From NCBI GenBank assembly GCA_017549145.1, contig JAFYVM010000074.1, forward strand, positions 21,689-85,688: 64,000 bases of DNA, in the 5' to 3' direction. The DNA is from Bacteroidales bacterium. Its GTDB lineage: Bacteria; Bacteroidota; Bacteroidia; Bacteroidales; UBA932. A program made the translations under genes and the position numbers. Below, piece by piece: positions 9,049-17,494 of this stretch (positions within the stretch are counted from its first letter, which is position 1; every line of letters starts with the position of its first letter). A model generated the notes under the pieces. The model searched no databases and was not told the origin of the DNA. It saw nothing but the letters and a program-made list of their open reading frames with translations.

Positions 9049-9772
9049 ATCGATAAACGATTTCTCCAACTTGAGGAACAGGAGCTGTCGGAGAGCCTGA
9101 AAATCTAGAATTTTTGGCTGCTTTGACAGCTTCTCTTTTCATGCAGGCGTCACCAGATGTACCAGCTTCGTTCACCTGTGCTCCTACAACTCGACCGGAT
9201 TGGTCAACGTTTATTATTACGACTACATCGCCTCCACCGTAGCATTTGTATGCAGGAATAGGAAGGTGACGTGCTTTTCTGCCATCTAGTCGATATGATA
9301 GAACTGACGCTCCACTGTATGGCTGTCCACTGCCTTCGCCCTCTCCTTTTGCTTCGCTTGAAGATAGATCTACGGTTTCTTCTCTTGCGTCCTCTTCAAT
9401 GGCATTCTGGCCTGCTTTAAGCTCCTTTGCCAGTCTTTCGGCGTCTTTGTATAGCTGGTCTGCGTCAGTGTTTCTGTCGTCTTTTAAAGGCTTGCTGCTG
9501 GCATCTACTGCAATGTTTCTAATATTGGGCTGTGATGCTCTTGCTGCTGCAATAAGATCGTCGAGTTGTTTGCTGACTTCTTCTTTCAGCACTCTGATTT
9601 CCTCTTGCTTTTCGAGCTCCTCTTGCTTAGAGAAGTCGAGTACGAAACTTGTTTCAGCCTTTAGGGTAGCGTCTATCTGATAAATAAGCAGGACTATAAT
9701 CACCACCAGATGGAAGATGATGGTGAGATATAGTCCTGCTCTATTTTCTTTGTTGTTAGACTGCTGATTCAC
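9035..9772 (-). CDS. TonB family energy transducer
   Basis: A 245-residue protein with the layout of TonB: short cytoplasmic N-terminus, one membrane anchor (about 13-33), a long charged helical linker (about 45-150, EEIRVLKEEVSKQLDDL and similar), and a C-terminal TonB domain (about 165-245) with VVVIINVDQSGRVVGA and EIVYRFIAQ. It would pass proton-motive energy from an ExbB-ExbD complex to outer-membrane receptors, or act as a TolA-like partner. The linker is Glu/Lys-rich rather than Pro-rich, which makes a TolA-like role possible. It lies 5 bp after udk and in the same orientation as, but about 2 kb downstream of, the exbB-exbD genes. Confidence 0.82.
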   Translation of the reverse strand: MNQQSNNKENRAGLYLTIIFHLVVIIVLLIYQIDATLKAETSFVLDFSKQEELEKQEEIRVLKEEVSKQLDDLIAAARASQPNIRNIAVDASSKPLKDDRNTDADQLYKDAERLAKELKAGQNAIEEDAREETVDLSSSEAKGEGEGSGQPYSGASVLSYRLDGRKARHLPIPAYKCYGGGDVVVIINVDQSGRVVGAQVNEAGTSGDACMKREAVKAAKNSRFSGSPTAPVPQVGEIVYRFIAQ

Positions 9773-9777
9773 TTCGT

Positions 9778-10389
9778 TTATTTGCTGAGAGATTTCTCAA
9801 TGGTTGCCGAGATTACATCAATTGCCACCTTGTTGTGGCCACCCTGTGGGATGATGATATCTGCATAACGCTTGCTTGGCTCAATGAACTGTAGGTACAT
9901 TGGCTTTACTGTATTTGAATAGCGCTCAATAACCCATTCAACTGTCTTACCTCTCTCGACGATGTCACGTGCCATTACTCGCATAAGTCTGTCATCGTCG
10001 TCTGCATCAACGAAAATCTTGATATCCATCAACTTACGGAGCTTTGGATCTGTAAAGATAAGGATACCTTCAACGATGATAACATCTGCAGGTTTCACTC
10101 TTACAGTTTCGTTCTTTGAACGTCCGCATGTGATGTATGAGTATACCGGCTGTTCCACCTCTTTACCCTCTCTAAGTTCTTTTAGCTGAGCTCTGAGGAG
10201 ATCGAAGTCAATAGAATCTGGGTGGTCAAAGTTATGCACCCTCTTCTGCTCTTCTGTATAATGGCTGAGGTCTTTGTAGTATGAGTCCTGCGGGATTACT
10301 ACTACATTTTCCTGAAGCTGTTCTGTGATGGCTTTAACTACTGTAGTCTTACCAGATCCGGAACCACCGGCGATACCAATGATTAACAT
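9778..10389 (-). CDS. udk: Uridine kinase
   Basis: A 203-residue cytosolic kinase that phosphorylates uridine and cytidine to UMP and CMP in pyrimidine salvage. The Walker A loop GIAGGSGSGKTT is at 5-16. The HNFDHPDSIDFDLL substrate region and the VIVEGILIF strand are typical of Udk, and the length fits the family. The start is 3 bp downstream of the asnS stop and the tonB-like gene follows by 5 bp, so asnS-udk-tonB probably form one transcript. Confidence 0.95.
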   Translation of the reverse strand: MLIIGIAGGSGSGKTTVVKAITEQLQENVVVIPQDSYYKDLSHYTEEQKRVHNFDHPDSIDFDLLRAQLKELREGKEVEQPVYSYITCGRSKNETVRVKPADVIIVEGILIFTDPKLRKLMDIKIFVDADDDDRLMRVMARDIVERGKTVEWVIERYSNTVKPMYLQFIEPSKRYADIIIPQGGHNKVAIDVISATIEKSLSK

Positions 10390-10392
10390 ATT

Positions 10393-11787
10393 TTAATATT
10401 CAGCGTTCTTTGGAGTTCTAGGGAATGGGATTACGTCGCGGATGTTGCTCATACCTGTTACGAAGAGAAGAAGTCTCTCGAAACCAAGTCCGAATCCACT
10501 GTGAGGAGCTGAGCCGTAACGACGAGTATCAAGATACCACTCAAGACCCTTGCGGCTCATGCCTGTTTCCTCGATACGTGCCTCAAGCTTCTGGAGTGAA
10601 GCCTCACGCTCAGAACCACCGATGATCTCACCAATCTTAGGGAAGAGTACGTCCATAGCACGTACAGTCTTGCCATCCTCGTTCTGCTTCATATAGAATG
10701 CCTTGATATCCTTTGGATAGTCAGTAAGGATAACTGGCTTCTGGAAATGCTTCTCAACGAGATATCTCTCGTGCTCGCTCTGAAGATCTGTACCCCAGCT
10801 TACTGGATACTCCCACTCTACACCTGCAGCCTCAAGAATCTTGATACCCTCGGTATAAGTAAGACGTACGAACTCAGTGTCAGCTACACCCTCAAGTCGT
10901 GCAATAAGCTCGTTGTCATATCTGTCGTTAAGGAACTGAATATCCTCGCGGCAGTTATCAAGAGCATATTTTACGAGATACTTGATGAACTCCTCAGCAA
11001 GGTTCATGTTGTCTGTGATGTCGTAGAATGCCATCTCTGGCTCGATCATCCAGAACTCTGCAAGGTGACGTGGGGTGTTTGAGTTCTCTGCACGGAATGT
11101 TGGACCAAATGTATAGATCTCACCAAGTGCCATAGCTCCGAGCTCGCCCTCAAGCTGTCCACTTACAGTAAGGCTTGTCTCCTTTCCAAAGAAGTCCTTT
11201 GTATAATCGATTCCACCCTTCTTGTTGCGTGGAAGGTTCTCCATGTCAAGAGTAGTAACGCGGAACATCTGTCCTGCACCCTCGCAGTCTGAAGCTGTGA
11301 TGAGTGGAGTGTGCATATATACAAATCCTTTCTCGTGGAAGAACTTGTGGATAGCATATGCCATCTGGTTACGGACACGGTAGATTGCTCCGAATGTGTT
11401 AGTTCTAGGACGGAGGTGAGCTACTGTTCTGAGGAACTCGAAAGAAGTATCCTTCTTCTGAAGAGGGTAGCGAACTGGATCGCACTCTCCGTACACCTCA
11501 ATCTCTGTAGCCTGGATCTCAGTTGCCTGTCCGCCACCCATTGACTCAACAAGCTTACCCCATACTGCGATACATGCACCAGTAGATACCTTTGCAAGAA
11601 TAGCCTCGTTTTCTGGAGTCTTATCGACTACAATCTGAATATTATTGATAGTAGAACCGTCATTAAGAGCAATGAATGCTACATTCTTGTTGCCTCTTTT
11701 TGTTCTTACCCAACCTTTAGCAAGAACGTCTTTACCTGCCTCGCTTTTGAGCAGGTCCTTAACCTTGGTTCTGATAACTGTTTCCAT
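10393..11787 (-). CDS. asnS: Asparaginyl-tRNA synthetase
   Basis: A class IIb aminoacyl-tRNA synthetase of 464 residues that charges tRNA(Asn). The N-terminal OB-fold anticodon-binding domain covers about 1-115 ([19 protein letters not shown]). The catalytic domain follows, with [21 protein letters not shown] (motif 2 region) and [15 protein letters not shown] (motif 3). The frame is open 20 codons further upstream, but I choose the ATG at 11787 because [13 protein letters not shown] is the conserved beginning and the promoter at 11825-11856 would place the longer start in the leader. It is the first gene of asnS-udk-tonB. Confidence 0.96.
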   Translation of the reverse strand: METVIRTKVKDLLKSEAGKDVLAKGWVRTKRGNKNVAFIALNDGSTINNIQIVVDKTPENEAILAKVSTGACIAVWGKLVESMGGGQATEIQATEIEVYGECDPVRYPLQKKDTSFEFLRTVAHLRPRTNTFGAIYRVRNQMAYAIHKFFHEKGFVYMHTPLITASDCEGAGQMFRVTTLDMENLPRNKKGGIDYTKDFFGKETSLTVSGQLEGELGAMALGEIYTFGPTFRAENSNTPRHLAEFWMIEPEMAFYDITDNMNLAEEFIKYLVKYALDNCREDIQFLNDRYDNELIARLEGVADTEFVRLTYTEGIKILEAAGVEWEYPVSWGTDLQSEHERYLVEKHFQKPVILTDYPKDIKAFYMKQNEDGKTVRAMDVLFPKIGEIIGGSEREASLQKLEARIEETGMSRKGLEWYLDTRRYGSAPHSGFGLGFERLLLFVTGMSNIRDVIPFPRTPKNAEY

Positions 11788-11824
11788 TATGTATATTTGT
11801 TTTAGATATATTTGACAAATCACG

Positions 11825-11856
11825 CAAATATAGCGTTTTATGCACATTTTCCCAAG
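11825..11856 (-). promoter_or_regulatory. Promoter of the asnS-udk-tonB operon
   Basis: On the minus strand, CTTG (11856-11853) lies 20 bp ahead of TATATTTG (11832-11825), a full match to the TAnnTTTG box. The start codon at 11787 is about 38 bp downstream of the box. Confidence 0.7.
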
Positions 11857-11866
11857 ATTTAGGGTA

Positions 11867-11895
11867 TAAAAAAAGCAGCTCCCGAAGGAACTGCT
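11867..11895 (-). terminator. Intrinsic terminator after the exbB-exbD genes
   Basis: On the minus strand AGCAGTTCC-TTCG-GGAGCTGCT forms a 9-bp stem (one G-U pair) with a UUCG tetraloop, followed by seven T. It lies 25 bp after the exbD stop at 11920 and separates this operon from asnS. Confidence 0.88.
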
Positions 11896-11919
11896 CTTTT
11901 CTTATAGTAGGAGTACAGT

Positions 11920-12390
11920 TTATTTCTCTGCACCTCTTCTTGCAGTATACATAATCTTCAATGCTGAACATTTACGAAGCTCCTGCTTCACGTCAGTTAC
12001 AATACCCATTCTAGTCTTTTCGTCGGCTCTGATGGCTACTGTCATAAAAGATCTGTCAACCTCTGACATAGCGTCACGCTCTGCTGCTACGAAGTCACGG
12101 ATTTCGTCTACAGTCTTGAAAGAGTCGTTGAGCTGGATACGTGAGTCAGTACCGTACTGTGCCTGAAGGTGGCGTACTGGAGTACCGATGTTAATGTATG
12201 AAGTCAAGTCCTTTCTCTCAAGCTTAACGATCTCAGATGCTTCAGGAAGCATAACGTTAACCTTGTTCTCAGTTTCACGCATAGTAGTTGTTACCATGAA
12301 GAAGAACAACAGCATGAACACGATGTCGGAAAGCGAGCCTGAAGGTGGCTGCGGAACTTCTCTTTTTCCTTTCTTTCTGAATTTTGCCAT
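11920..12390 (-). CDS. exbD: ExbD/TolR family biopolymer transport protein (second copy)
   Basis: A 156-residue inner-membrane protein with a basic N-terminus (MAKFRKKGKREVPQ), one transmembrane helix (about 22-40, SDIVFMLLFFFMVTTTM) containing the conserved Asp that takes part in proton flow, and a periplasmic domain ending at 156. It would pair with ExbB to energise TonB- or TolA-type partners. It is the last gene of exbB-(membrane protein)-exbD-exbD, 15 bp after the first exbD and before a strong terminator. Two different ExbD proteins with one ExbB is the usual Bacteroidota arrangement. Confidence 0.92.
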   Translation of the reverse strand: MAKFRKKGKREVPQPPSGSLSDIVFMLLFFFMVTTTMRETENKVNVMLPEASEIVKLERKDLTSYINIGTPVRHLQAQYGTDSRIQLNDSFKTVDEIRDFVAAERDAMSEVDRSFMTVAIRADEKTRMGIVTDVKQELRKCSALKIMYTARRGAEK

Positions 12391-12405
12391 AGTTGTATTC
12401 TCCTT

Positions 12406-12984
12406 TTATCTTCTACCAGATACATCCTTAGGCTCAGCCTCTGAGATGTTCTGTGGAACAGCTTTTCTAACGATCTCCTGTTTTTCCTCGTCGAGTGACA
12501 TATAAGGGGCTCCAAAGTTTGCCATTGACCAAGCGTCACGAAGCTCATTTACGGCCTTAACGAGCTCATTCTGAACTGCGATGTAAGCCTCATAGCTGGT
12601 ACCACGGTCATTCTGAAGTGAAATCACTCCCTTTGAAACCATTACCTTGCCGAATCCTTCGATATCAACCTCCTCTTTCTCTGGAAGATTTGGATCGTTC
12701 GCTGGATTGTCAAGGAACTCCTTCATCTTATCTTTAAGTTGGCTGACGTGCATAGGCTCAGTACCAGCAAGAAGTCTGTCGGCAGAGTTAATCTTTACGA
12801 TAACGATGTTACGGCGGTTAACCTTCTGATCCTGTGCTTTCTGATTCTTATCAGGCATAGGCGGCAGACGACGCTGCAGACCTAGGTCCTGGTCCATTGT
12901 AGTGGTCATCAAGAAGAAGCACAACAAGAGGAACGCCATATCTGCCGTTGAACTTGTGTTTAATTCTGGTGTTTTCTTACCCAT
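12406..12984 (-). CDS. exbD: ExbD/TolR family biopolymer transport protein (first copy)
   Basis: A 192-residue protein with one transmembrane helix (about 14-31, ADMAFLLLCFFLMTTTM) that carries the family Asp (Asp15) in the TADMAF context, followed by a periplasmic domain with more linker and helical content than the other ExbD. It starts 8 bp after the small membrane protein gene. It likely forms a heteromeric proton channel with ExbB and the neighbouring ExbD. The two copies differ well beyond recent duplication (different lengths and domains), so they are probably specialised. Confidence 0.92.
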   Translation of the reverse strand: MGKKTPELNTSSTADMAFLLLCFFLMTTTMDQDLGLQRRLPPMPDKNQKAQDQKVNRRNIVIVKINSADRLLAGTEPMHVSQLKDKMKEFLDNPANDPNLPEKEEVDIEGFGKVMVSKGVISLQNDRGTSYEAYIAVQNELVKAVNELRDAWSMANFGAPYMSLDEEKQEIVRKAVPQNISEAEPKDVSGRR

Positions 12985-12992
12985 AGCGTCAA

Positions 12993-13424
12993 TTATTTTT
13001 TGAATGCGGACATCACAGCACCAGCAACAAGTGCAAGGATGGCACTACCGCAAAGAAGATAAGTAAGATTCAAGATAGTGTCTGTCAACTTAAGAGTTGC
13101 GTCAGATACAGGCTCACCGAGGTATCCTACAGCTGGTGTTCCTGGTGCCAGGAAGTATGCTCCAGCTACGATAACTGCGATGACAACAAGTCCGAGAAGA
13201 AGCTTAAGAAGGCTCTTCGGATTGTTGATTCCGCCGATTACTACTACACCGAAGAATACTGCAGCTATTGTAAGCGCTGCAAATCCGTAGGCGCCGTAGA
13301 GGATATTGTCCACAGGTGCGTTGTTGTTAGACTCAAATCCTACTGCAAAGCCGTAGAAGCTGAGAGCCGCACCGACGATGAACAACGCCAGCAGAATCCA
13401 TTTAATTATTTTTTCGTATTTCAT
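12993..13424 (-). CDS. Small four-helix membrane protein in the exbB-exbD operon
   Basis: A 143-residue protein with four hydrophobic segments (about 8-28, 43-65, 73-93, 112-138) and a short Gly/Pro-rich loop between the third and fourth. No enzymatic motif is seen. Its function is unknown, but a protein of this size is regularly found between exbB and exbD in Bacteroidales, so it is probably an accessory subunit of the motor or helps assemble it. It lies 14 bp after exbB and 8 bp before exbD. Confidence 0.8.
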   Translation of the reverse strand: MKYEKIIKWILLALFIVGAALSFYGFAVGFESNNNAPVDNILYGAYGFAALTIAAVFFGVVVIGGINNPKSLLKLLLGLVVIAVIVAGAYFLAPGTPAVGYLGEPVSDATLKLTDTILNLTYLLCGSAILALVAGAVMSAFKK

Positions 13425-13438
13425 GAGCGAAGTGTCAA

Positions 13439-14239
13439 TTATTTGTCCTGATACTTAACCAAGATATCCATCAATGAGATTGAAGCGTCCTCCATGTCGA
13501 TAGAGAGTGACTCAACCTGTGAAAGGATGTAGTTGTAGAAGAGCTGAAGGATAACGGCTACGATCAAACCACCCACAGTAGTGATCAAAGCGACCTTCAT
13601 ACCACCTGCAACGACGTTTGGTGACATATCACCAGCAACCTGGATAGCGTCGAATGCCTGGATCATACCGATAACTGTTCCCAAGAATCCGAGTGATGGT
13701 GCGATAGCGATGAAGAGAGAGATCCATGAAAGGTTCTGCTCCATCTTGCTAGCCTCAACTCCACCGTAAGAAACAACTGCCTTCTCAACCTCCTCAAGGT
13801 TCTGACCGTCAGCAAGGCGGATGAATGCCTGAGTGAAGATAGATGCGATAGGACCACGAGTGTTAGCGCAAAGCTCCTTTGCAGCGTTTACACCACCATT
13901 CTGAAGAGCAGCCTCGATCTTAGCGAGAAGCTTCTTAGTGTTGGTCTTTGAAAGTGCAAGGTAAAGGATACGCTCAATACAAAGAGCAAGACCAAGGATA
14001 AGACAAGCGATAACGAGTGCCATGAAGCCTGCGCCTCCCTCGATGAACTTAGTCTTGAGTGCCTGGTGCATTGGAGTCTCCTCTGGGCCCTCAGCAGCTT
14101 CAGCTGGTGCAGCGGTCTCAGTTGAGTCTGCTGCTACTTCTGTTGCAGCCTGCTCAGCAGCGTTCTCCTGAGCGATTGCGTTCTGTGCAGAAAAGGCCAT
14201 AGCGCCGATTACTGCAAACATTACGAAAATTTTTTTCAT
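13439..14239 (-). CDS. exbB: ExbB/TolQ/MotA family proton channel protein
   Basis: A 266-residue inner-membrane protein that would form the proton channel of a Ton/Tol-type motor. The N-terminus (1-23) looks like a cleavable signal peptide ending in AIAQ, followed by an Ala/Glu-rich periplasmic stretch (24-60), a transmembrane helix (about 70-95), a cytoplasmic helical part, and two C-terminal transmembrane helices (about 170-195 and 215-240) with APSLGFLGTVIGMIQAF, the MotA/TolQ/ExbB signature. It is the first gene of the four-gene cassette. I could not see a convincing TAnnTTTG box in the 120 bp upstream. Confidence 0.94.
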   Translation of the reverse strand: MKKIFVMFAVIGAMAFSAQNAIAQENAAEQAATEVAADSTETAAPAEAAEGPEETPMHQALKTKFIEGGAGFMALVIACLILGLALCIERILYLALSKTNTKKLLAKIEAALQNGGVNAAKELCANTRGPIASIFTQAFIRLADGQNLEEVEKAVVSYGGVEASKMEQNLSWISLFIAIAPSLGFLGTVIGMIQAFDAIQVAGDMSPNVVAGGMKVALITTVGGLIVAVILQLFYNYILSQVESLSIDMEDASISLMDILVKYQDK

Positions 14240-14359
14240 AATCGTTTTGTGTGTTTAATTGATTTAAGTTATTGAATTGTTTTTAGTTATATTTCTCGTC
14301 GGGGTGCAATCCACCTAAAAAGCGGTGCAATTTAGCAATTTATTTTCAATGGACAATAT

Positions 14360-15409
14360 TTATTTTGAGATTTCTCCCCTTAAATCTGTCTCCAACATCT
14401 CTTTGACGCGAACATTTTCTTTCAATATTCCCATCAGGTAGAATAATTTTGCCAGCGCTCCCTCTGTCGTAGAGTCATATCCGCTGCATACACCTGCGTT
14501 TTTCAAGCATTTTCCGGTGGCGTAGATGTCCATGTTTACGCTTCCTGCCAGACATTGCGTAATGTTGAGTAGTATCTTTCCGTTAGCGAGTGCCTTGTTG
14601 ATGAGTGATATGAACCAATCCTTCGATGGCGCGTTTCCTGCTCCGTATGTCTCAATTATTACAGCCCGGCTCTCTGTACTGCAGAGTATGTGTTCCACAA
14701 CACCTTCTGTGATGCCCGGATGGATCTTCAGAATTGAAACACGAGTGTCAAGATGGGTGTGGAATGTTGGCTTTACATTCCAATTCTCAGGCTTGCGAAT
14801 GATACTTTGGTTGTATCTGATGCTGATTCCTGCCTCTGCTAGCGGTGGGCAGTTTTCAGATCTGAATGCACGGAAATGATCGGAATTAACCTTTGTTGTG
14901 CGGTTACCTCTCATGAGCATGTTGTCAAAGTAGATACAGACCTCCGGAACCAGCGCATGTCCTTCTATATCTTTGGCAGCAGCGATCTCTACCGATGAAA
15001 TGAGGTTTTCCTTGCCGTCTGTTCTCGGCATTCCGATAGGTAACTGACTGCCGGTGAAGATTATAGGTTTTGTAAGGTCCTCAATCATGAAGCTAAGAAC
15101 TGATGCAGAATATGCCATAGTGTCTGTACCATGGAGGATTACAAAACCGTCATATTCGTCGTATTTGCTTTCGATAAGTTCTGCCAGGGAGACCCAAAGT
15201 CCAGGTTCGACATCGGAAGAGTCGATAAGTGGAGAGAATGTGTGCGAATCAATCTTGTACGCAAACTTTCTCAACTCGGGCACTTCCGCCAGAATCTGAC
15301 TGAAGTCAAATGGTTTGAGCGCTTGAGCTGTAGGGTCTTCCTTCATACCGATGGTACCACCGGTGTAGATCAGAAGTATAGACGATTTTGTGTTACTTGG
15401 ATTATTCAT
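14360..15409 (-). CDS. ansA: Type I (cytosolic) L-asparaginase
   Basis: A 349-residue enzyme that hydrolyses asparagine to aspartate and ammonia. The two catalytic Thr motifs are present: YTGGTIG (15-21) and HGTDTM (93-98). There is no signal peptide, and length and sequence fit bacterial type I enzymes. A C-terminal domain with VIIETYGAGNAPS is also typical. It starts 2 bp after tatD, so both are probably co-transcribed. The 120 bp after its stop, up to exbB, hold no gene; I saw only a repeated GGTGCAAT there. Confidence 0.92.
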   Translation of the reverse strand: MNNPSNTKSSILLIYTGGTIGMKEDPTAQALKPFDFSQILAEVPELRKFAYKIDSHTFSPLIDSSDVEPGLWVSLAELIESKYDEYDGFVILHGTDTMAYSASVLSFMIEDLTKPIIFTGSQLPIGMPRTDGKENLISSVEIAAAKDIEGHALVPEVCIYFDNMLMRGNRTTKVNSDHFRAFRSENCPPLAEAGISIRYNQSIIRKPENWNVKPTFHTHLDTRVSILKIHPGITEGVVEHILCSTESRAVIIETYGAGNAPSKDWFISLINKALANGKILLNITQCLAGSVNMDIYATGKCLKNAGVCSGYDSTTEGALAKLFYLMGILKENVRVKEMLETDLRGEISK

Positions 15410-15411
15410 GA

Positions 15412-16182
15412 TTATATCCTGAAAAGTCTTTTTGCGTTTTCTGTCGTAACTTTTGCAACTTCTGCTATGTCAATCCCCTTTTGTAATGCTAATTTTTCTG
15501 CAATATGTGGGATGTAGCTGCTTTCGTTACGCTTTCCCCTATGTGGTACGGGGGTTAGATATGGAGAGTCTGTTTCTAGTAATATTCTCTCTAGTGGAAT
15601 GTTCTTTACAGTTTCGGCAATCGACGCTTTCTTGTATGTTAGAACTCCGCCGATTCCGATGTACCAATCGCCGAGTTTCTCTAGTTCATGAAAAGTCTCG
15701 ACGCTTCCGCTATATGCGTGAAAGACGCCTCTTGACGGAAGATGTTTATAATCTCTTAAAATATTGATAATCAGTTCTGTGGATTCTCTGGAGTGGATGA
15801 TTACAGGGAGGTCTGATTTATGTGCGATCTCCAGCTGAACTCGAAAGACCTCCTTCTGTTGCTCAAGGAATTCTTTAGACCAATAGCAGTCGATGCCTAC
15901 CTCTCCAATTGCCCAAATCTTATGGTTGCCGAGAGACTTCTCAACTGCATCAAGCTCTTCTTTCCAGTTTTGAGAAACAGAAGTCGGATGAAGTCCTAAT
16001 GTTGGGAATAATGTGTCCGGATGGCGCTCTGCAAGAGTGAACATCGCCTCTCTCGTAGATGCGTCAATGTCGGGAAGAATCATCTTCGTGACACCGGCTT
16101 CAACAGCGCGTGTGACCGCAATGTCCTCTTCTGAAGAAAAGGCCTCGTCATAAAGATGGGAATGTGTGTCGATGAATTCCAC
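15412..16182 (-). CDS. tatD: TatD family metal-dependent DNase/hydrolase
   Basis: A 256-residue TIM-barrel amidohydrolase with the full set of metal ligands: His7 and His9 (DTHSHLYDEAF), Glu94 (GEVGID), His130 (VIIHSRES), His155 (FHAYSG) and Asp205 (LLETDSPYL). TatD enzymes are 3'-5' exonucleases implicated in DNA repair and RNA quality control. The predicted start is GTG at 16182 because no ATG fits the conserved beginning EFIDTHSH, and a TAAATTTG box lies 20 bp upstream. ansA follows 2 bp after the stop. Confidence 0.93.
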   Translation of the reverse strand: MEFIDTHSHLYDEAFSSEEDIAVTRAVEAGVTKMILPDIDASTREAMFTLAERHPDTLFPTLGLHPTSVSQNWKEELDAVEKSLGNHKIWAIGEVGIDCYWSKEFLEQQKEVFRVQLEIAHKSDLPVIIHSRESTELIINILRDYKHLPSRGVFHAYSGSVETFHELEKLGDWYIGIGGVLTYKKASIAETVKNIPLERILLETDSPYLTPVPHRGKRNESSYIPHIAEKLALQKGIDIAEVAKVTTENAKRLFRI

Positions 16183-16201
16183 AGTTGTAACGTATATTCC
16201 G

Positions 16202-16209
16202 CAAATTTA
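16202..16209 (-). promoter_or_regulatory. -7 box of the tatD-ansA promoter, overlapping the dprA stop
   Basis: TAAATTTG on the minus strand (16209-16202) fits TAnnTTTG; its first three bases are the dprA stop codon. No good TTTG -33 element was found at the expected distance, so the site is moderately supported. Confidence 0.5.
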
Positions 16210-17376
16210 CATATTATTTCGGAAATTTATGGTACAACGCTGGAGTAAATCTGTGCAAATAAATCCATCTGTTTCCAGAATTCTGACAAGCTCTGCGGTA
16301 CGACTATATTCAAATTGTGTCTTTTCTGCAATCTCTTCGATAGTGATGCCTCTGTATTTCTTTATATAAAGTAGAATTGTTGACATTTGATTGATTTTCT
16401 CCATAGGGATAGTTGAGGCATAGGTTGTTTCCAATGCTGCTAAGTCATTGTGTGTTCTGCTACCTCTTGCACACTTGAATCCAAGACTTTTGAGAAGCTC
16501 TTTCTCTGAAGTGACAGGTTCTGCAATCTTTTCTCTGATGAGCAGATTGCAACCTTGGGAACGCAGATCATCAACTCTGCCAGGGAGCGCATAGACTTCG
16601 CGTCCGTATGAGAAGGCAAGTCTGCATGTCATCATTCCTCCACCACGTATTTTGGATTCAATAAGTAGTGTGGATTGACTTAAGCCGGCGATAATCCTGT
16701 TTCGTCTGAGAAAATGTATAGCAAGTGGTGCAGTGCCTGGAGGATAGTCTGTGATGAGTGCACACCCGGGAGTGCTTACAAGACGTTCTGCAAATTCGGT
16801 GTGCCTCCAAGGATAAACCTGTTCAGGGCCTGTGGCCATGACGCCGATGGTAGGTAACCCGAGGTCAAGCGCTGTTTTGTGGGCGCAGATATCAGTTCCT
16901 AATGCTAATCCACTGACAACTAGAGGTTTGTCGGATGTGCTTGCAAAGCTGTTTACAATTTTATGACACCATTCTTCTCCATATAATGAGATGTCTCGAG
17001 TTCCGACCACTGCAATGCTTTGTCTTGGAGTAAATAAAGATTCAATAGGAGTGTTGCTCCTTATATATATGCCTATGGGAGCGTCCTCGCATTCTTTGAG
17101 AAGACGAGGGTAGTGTTCGTGTGTATAGCCTATGAAATAGATGTTCTTATTAACCAGATGATCTAATTCTTGAGCTGCAGCATCAATTGCTTCAGGGCCT
17201 ATCATTCCCGTATATTTGGAATGAGGACCGAGCAGAAGGTCTTGGTCTTTTCTGTTTAGTCTCATGACTTCGATTGCGCTTCCGAAGTGGTTCAATAAAG
17301 CAAGTCCGATTTTGGGCTCAAAGCCAAAAATCCTGTTCAGAGCGCATGCACTGATGGTTTCTTCATAATTTTTCAT
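16207..17376 (-). CDS. dprA: DNA-processing protein DprA
   Basis: A 389-residue protein of the DprA/Smf family, which loads RecA on incoming single-stranded DNA during transformation. The Rossmann-like DNA-binding core is clear: SIAVVGTRDISLYG, VVSGLALGTDICAHKTAL, GVMATGPEQVYP, and the LLIESKIRGGGMMTCRLA to REVYALPGRVDD block. A winged-helix C-terminus (about 320-385, ITIEEIAEKTQFEYSRTAELV) completes it. I start at ATG 17376 rather than 12 codons upstream, because a terminator for queA occupies 17391-17428 and the conserved sequence begins at MKNYEE. No other competence genes are in this window. Confidence 0.93.
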   Translation of the reverse strand: MKNYEETISACALNRIFGFEPKIGLALLNHFGSAIEVMRLNRKDQDLLLGPHSKYTGMIGPEAIDAAAQELDHLVNKNIYFIGYTHEHYPRLLKECEDAPIGIYIRSNTPIESLFTPRQSIAVVGTRDISLYGEEWCHKIVNSFASTSDKPLVVSGLALGTDICAHKTALDLGLPTIGVMATGPEQVYPWRHTEFAERLVSTPGCALITDYPPGTAPLAIHFLRRNRIIAGLSQSTLLIESKIRGGGMMTCRLAFSYGREVYALPGRVDDLRSQGCNLLIREKIAEPVTSEKELLKSLGFKCARGSRTHNDLAALETTYASTIPMEKINQMSTILLYIKKYRGITIEEIAEKTQFEYSRTAELVRILETDGFICTDLLQRCTINFRNNM

Positions 17377-17380
17377 GTCG

Positions 17381-17388
17381 CAAAGAAA
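17381..17388 (-). promoter_or_regulatory. Possible dprA -7 box just ahead of the start codon
   Basis: TTTCTTTG on the minus strand differs from TAnnTTTG at one fixed position and ends 4 bp before the dprA ATG, which would give an almost leaderless mRNA. It sits directly after the queA terminator, which means dprA needs its own promoter. Confidence 0.3.
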
Positions 17389-17390
17389 AC

Positions 17391-17428
17391 TAAAAACCGA
17401 CCTATCCTGCAATGGATAAAGCCGGTTT
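17391..17428 (-). terminator. Intrinsic terminator of queA
   Basis: On the minus strand AAACCG and TATCC pair with GGATA and CGGTTT around a six-base loop, and the stem runs into TTTTTA. A second hairpin (AAGAGAAAA / TTTTCTCTT, 17438-17458) lies just before it in the queA 3' region but has no T-run on this strand. Confidence 0.7.
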
Positions 17429-17494
17429 CAGATTCTTAAGAGAAAAGATTTTTCTCTTTTTTATGAAGATTTAACTTTTTTTATCAAAGTTAGA

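Noticed and set aside
10393-11847. Longer asnS start 20 codons upstream
   Set aside because: The extra residues include no conserved AsnS sequence and run through the region between the promoter box and the ATG at 11787.
14240-14359. tRNA or riboswitch in the exbB upstream gap
   Set aside because: No cloverleaf, no paired stems of note; only a repeated GGTGCAAT.
17438-17458. Plus-strand terminator hairpin near queA
   Set aside because: It has a T-run on the plus strand, but no plus-strand gene ends there; probably a coincidental AT-rich stem in the queA 3' region.
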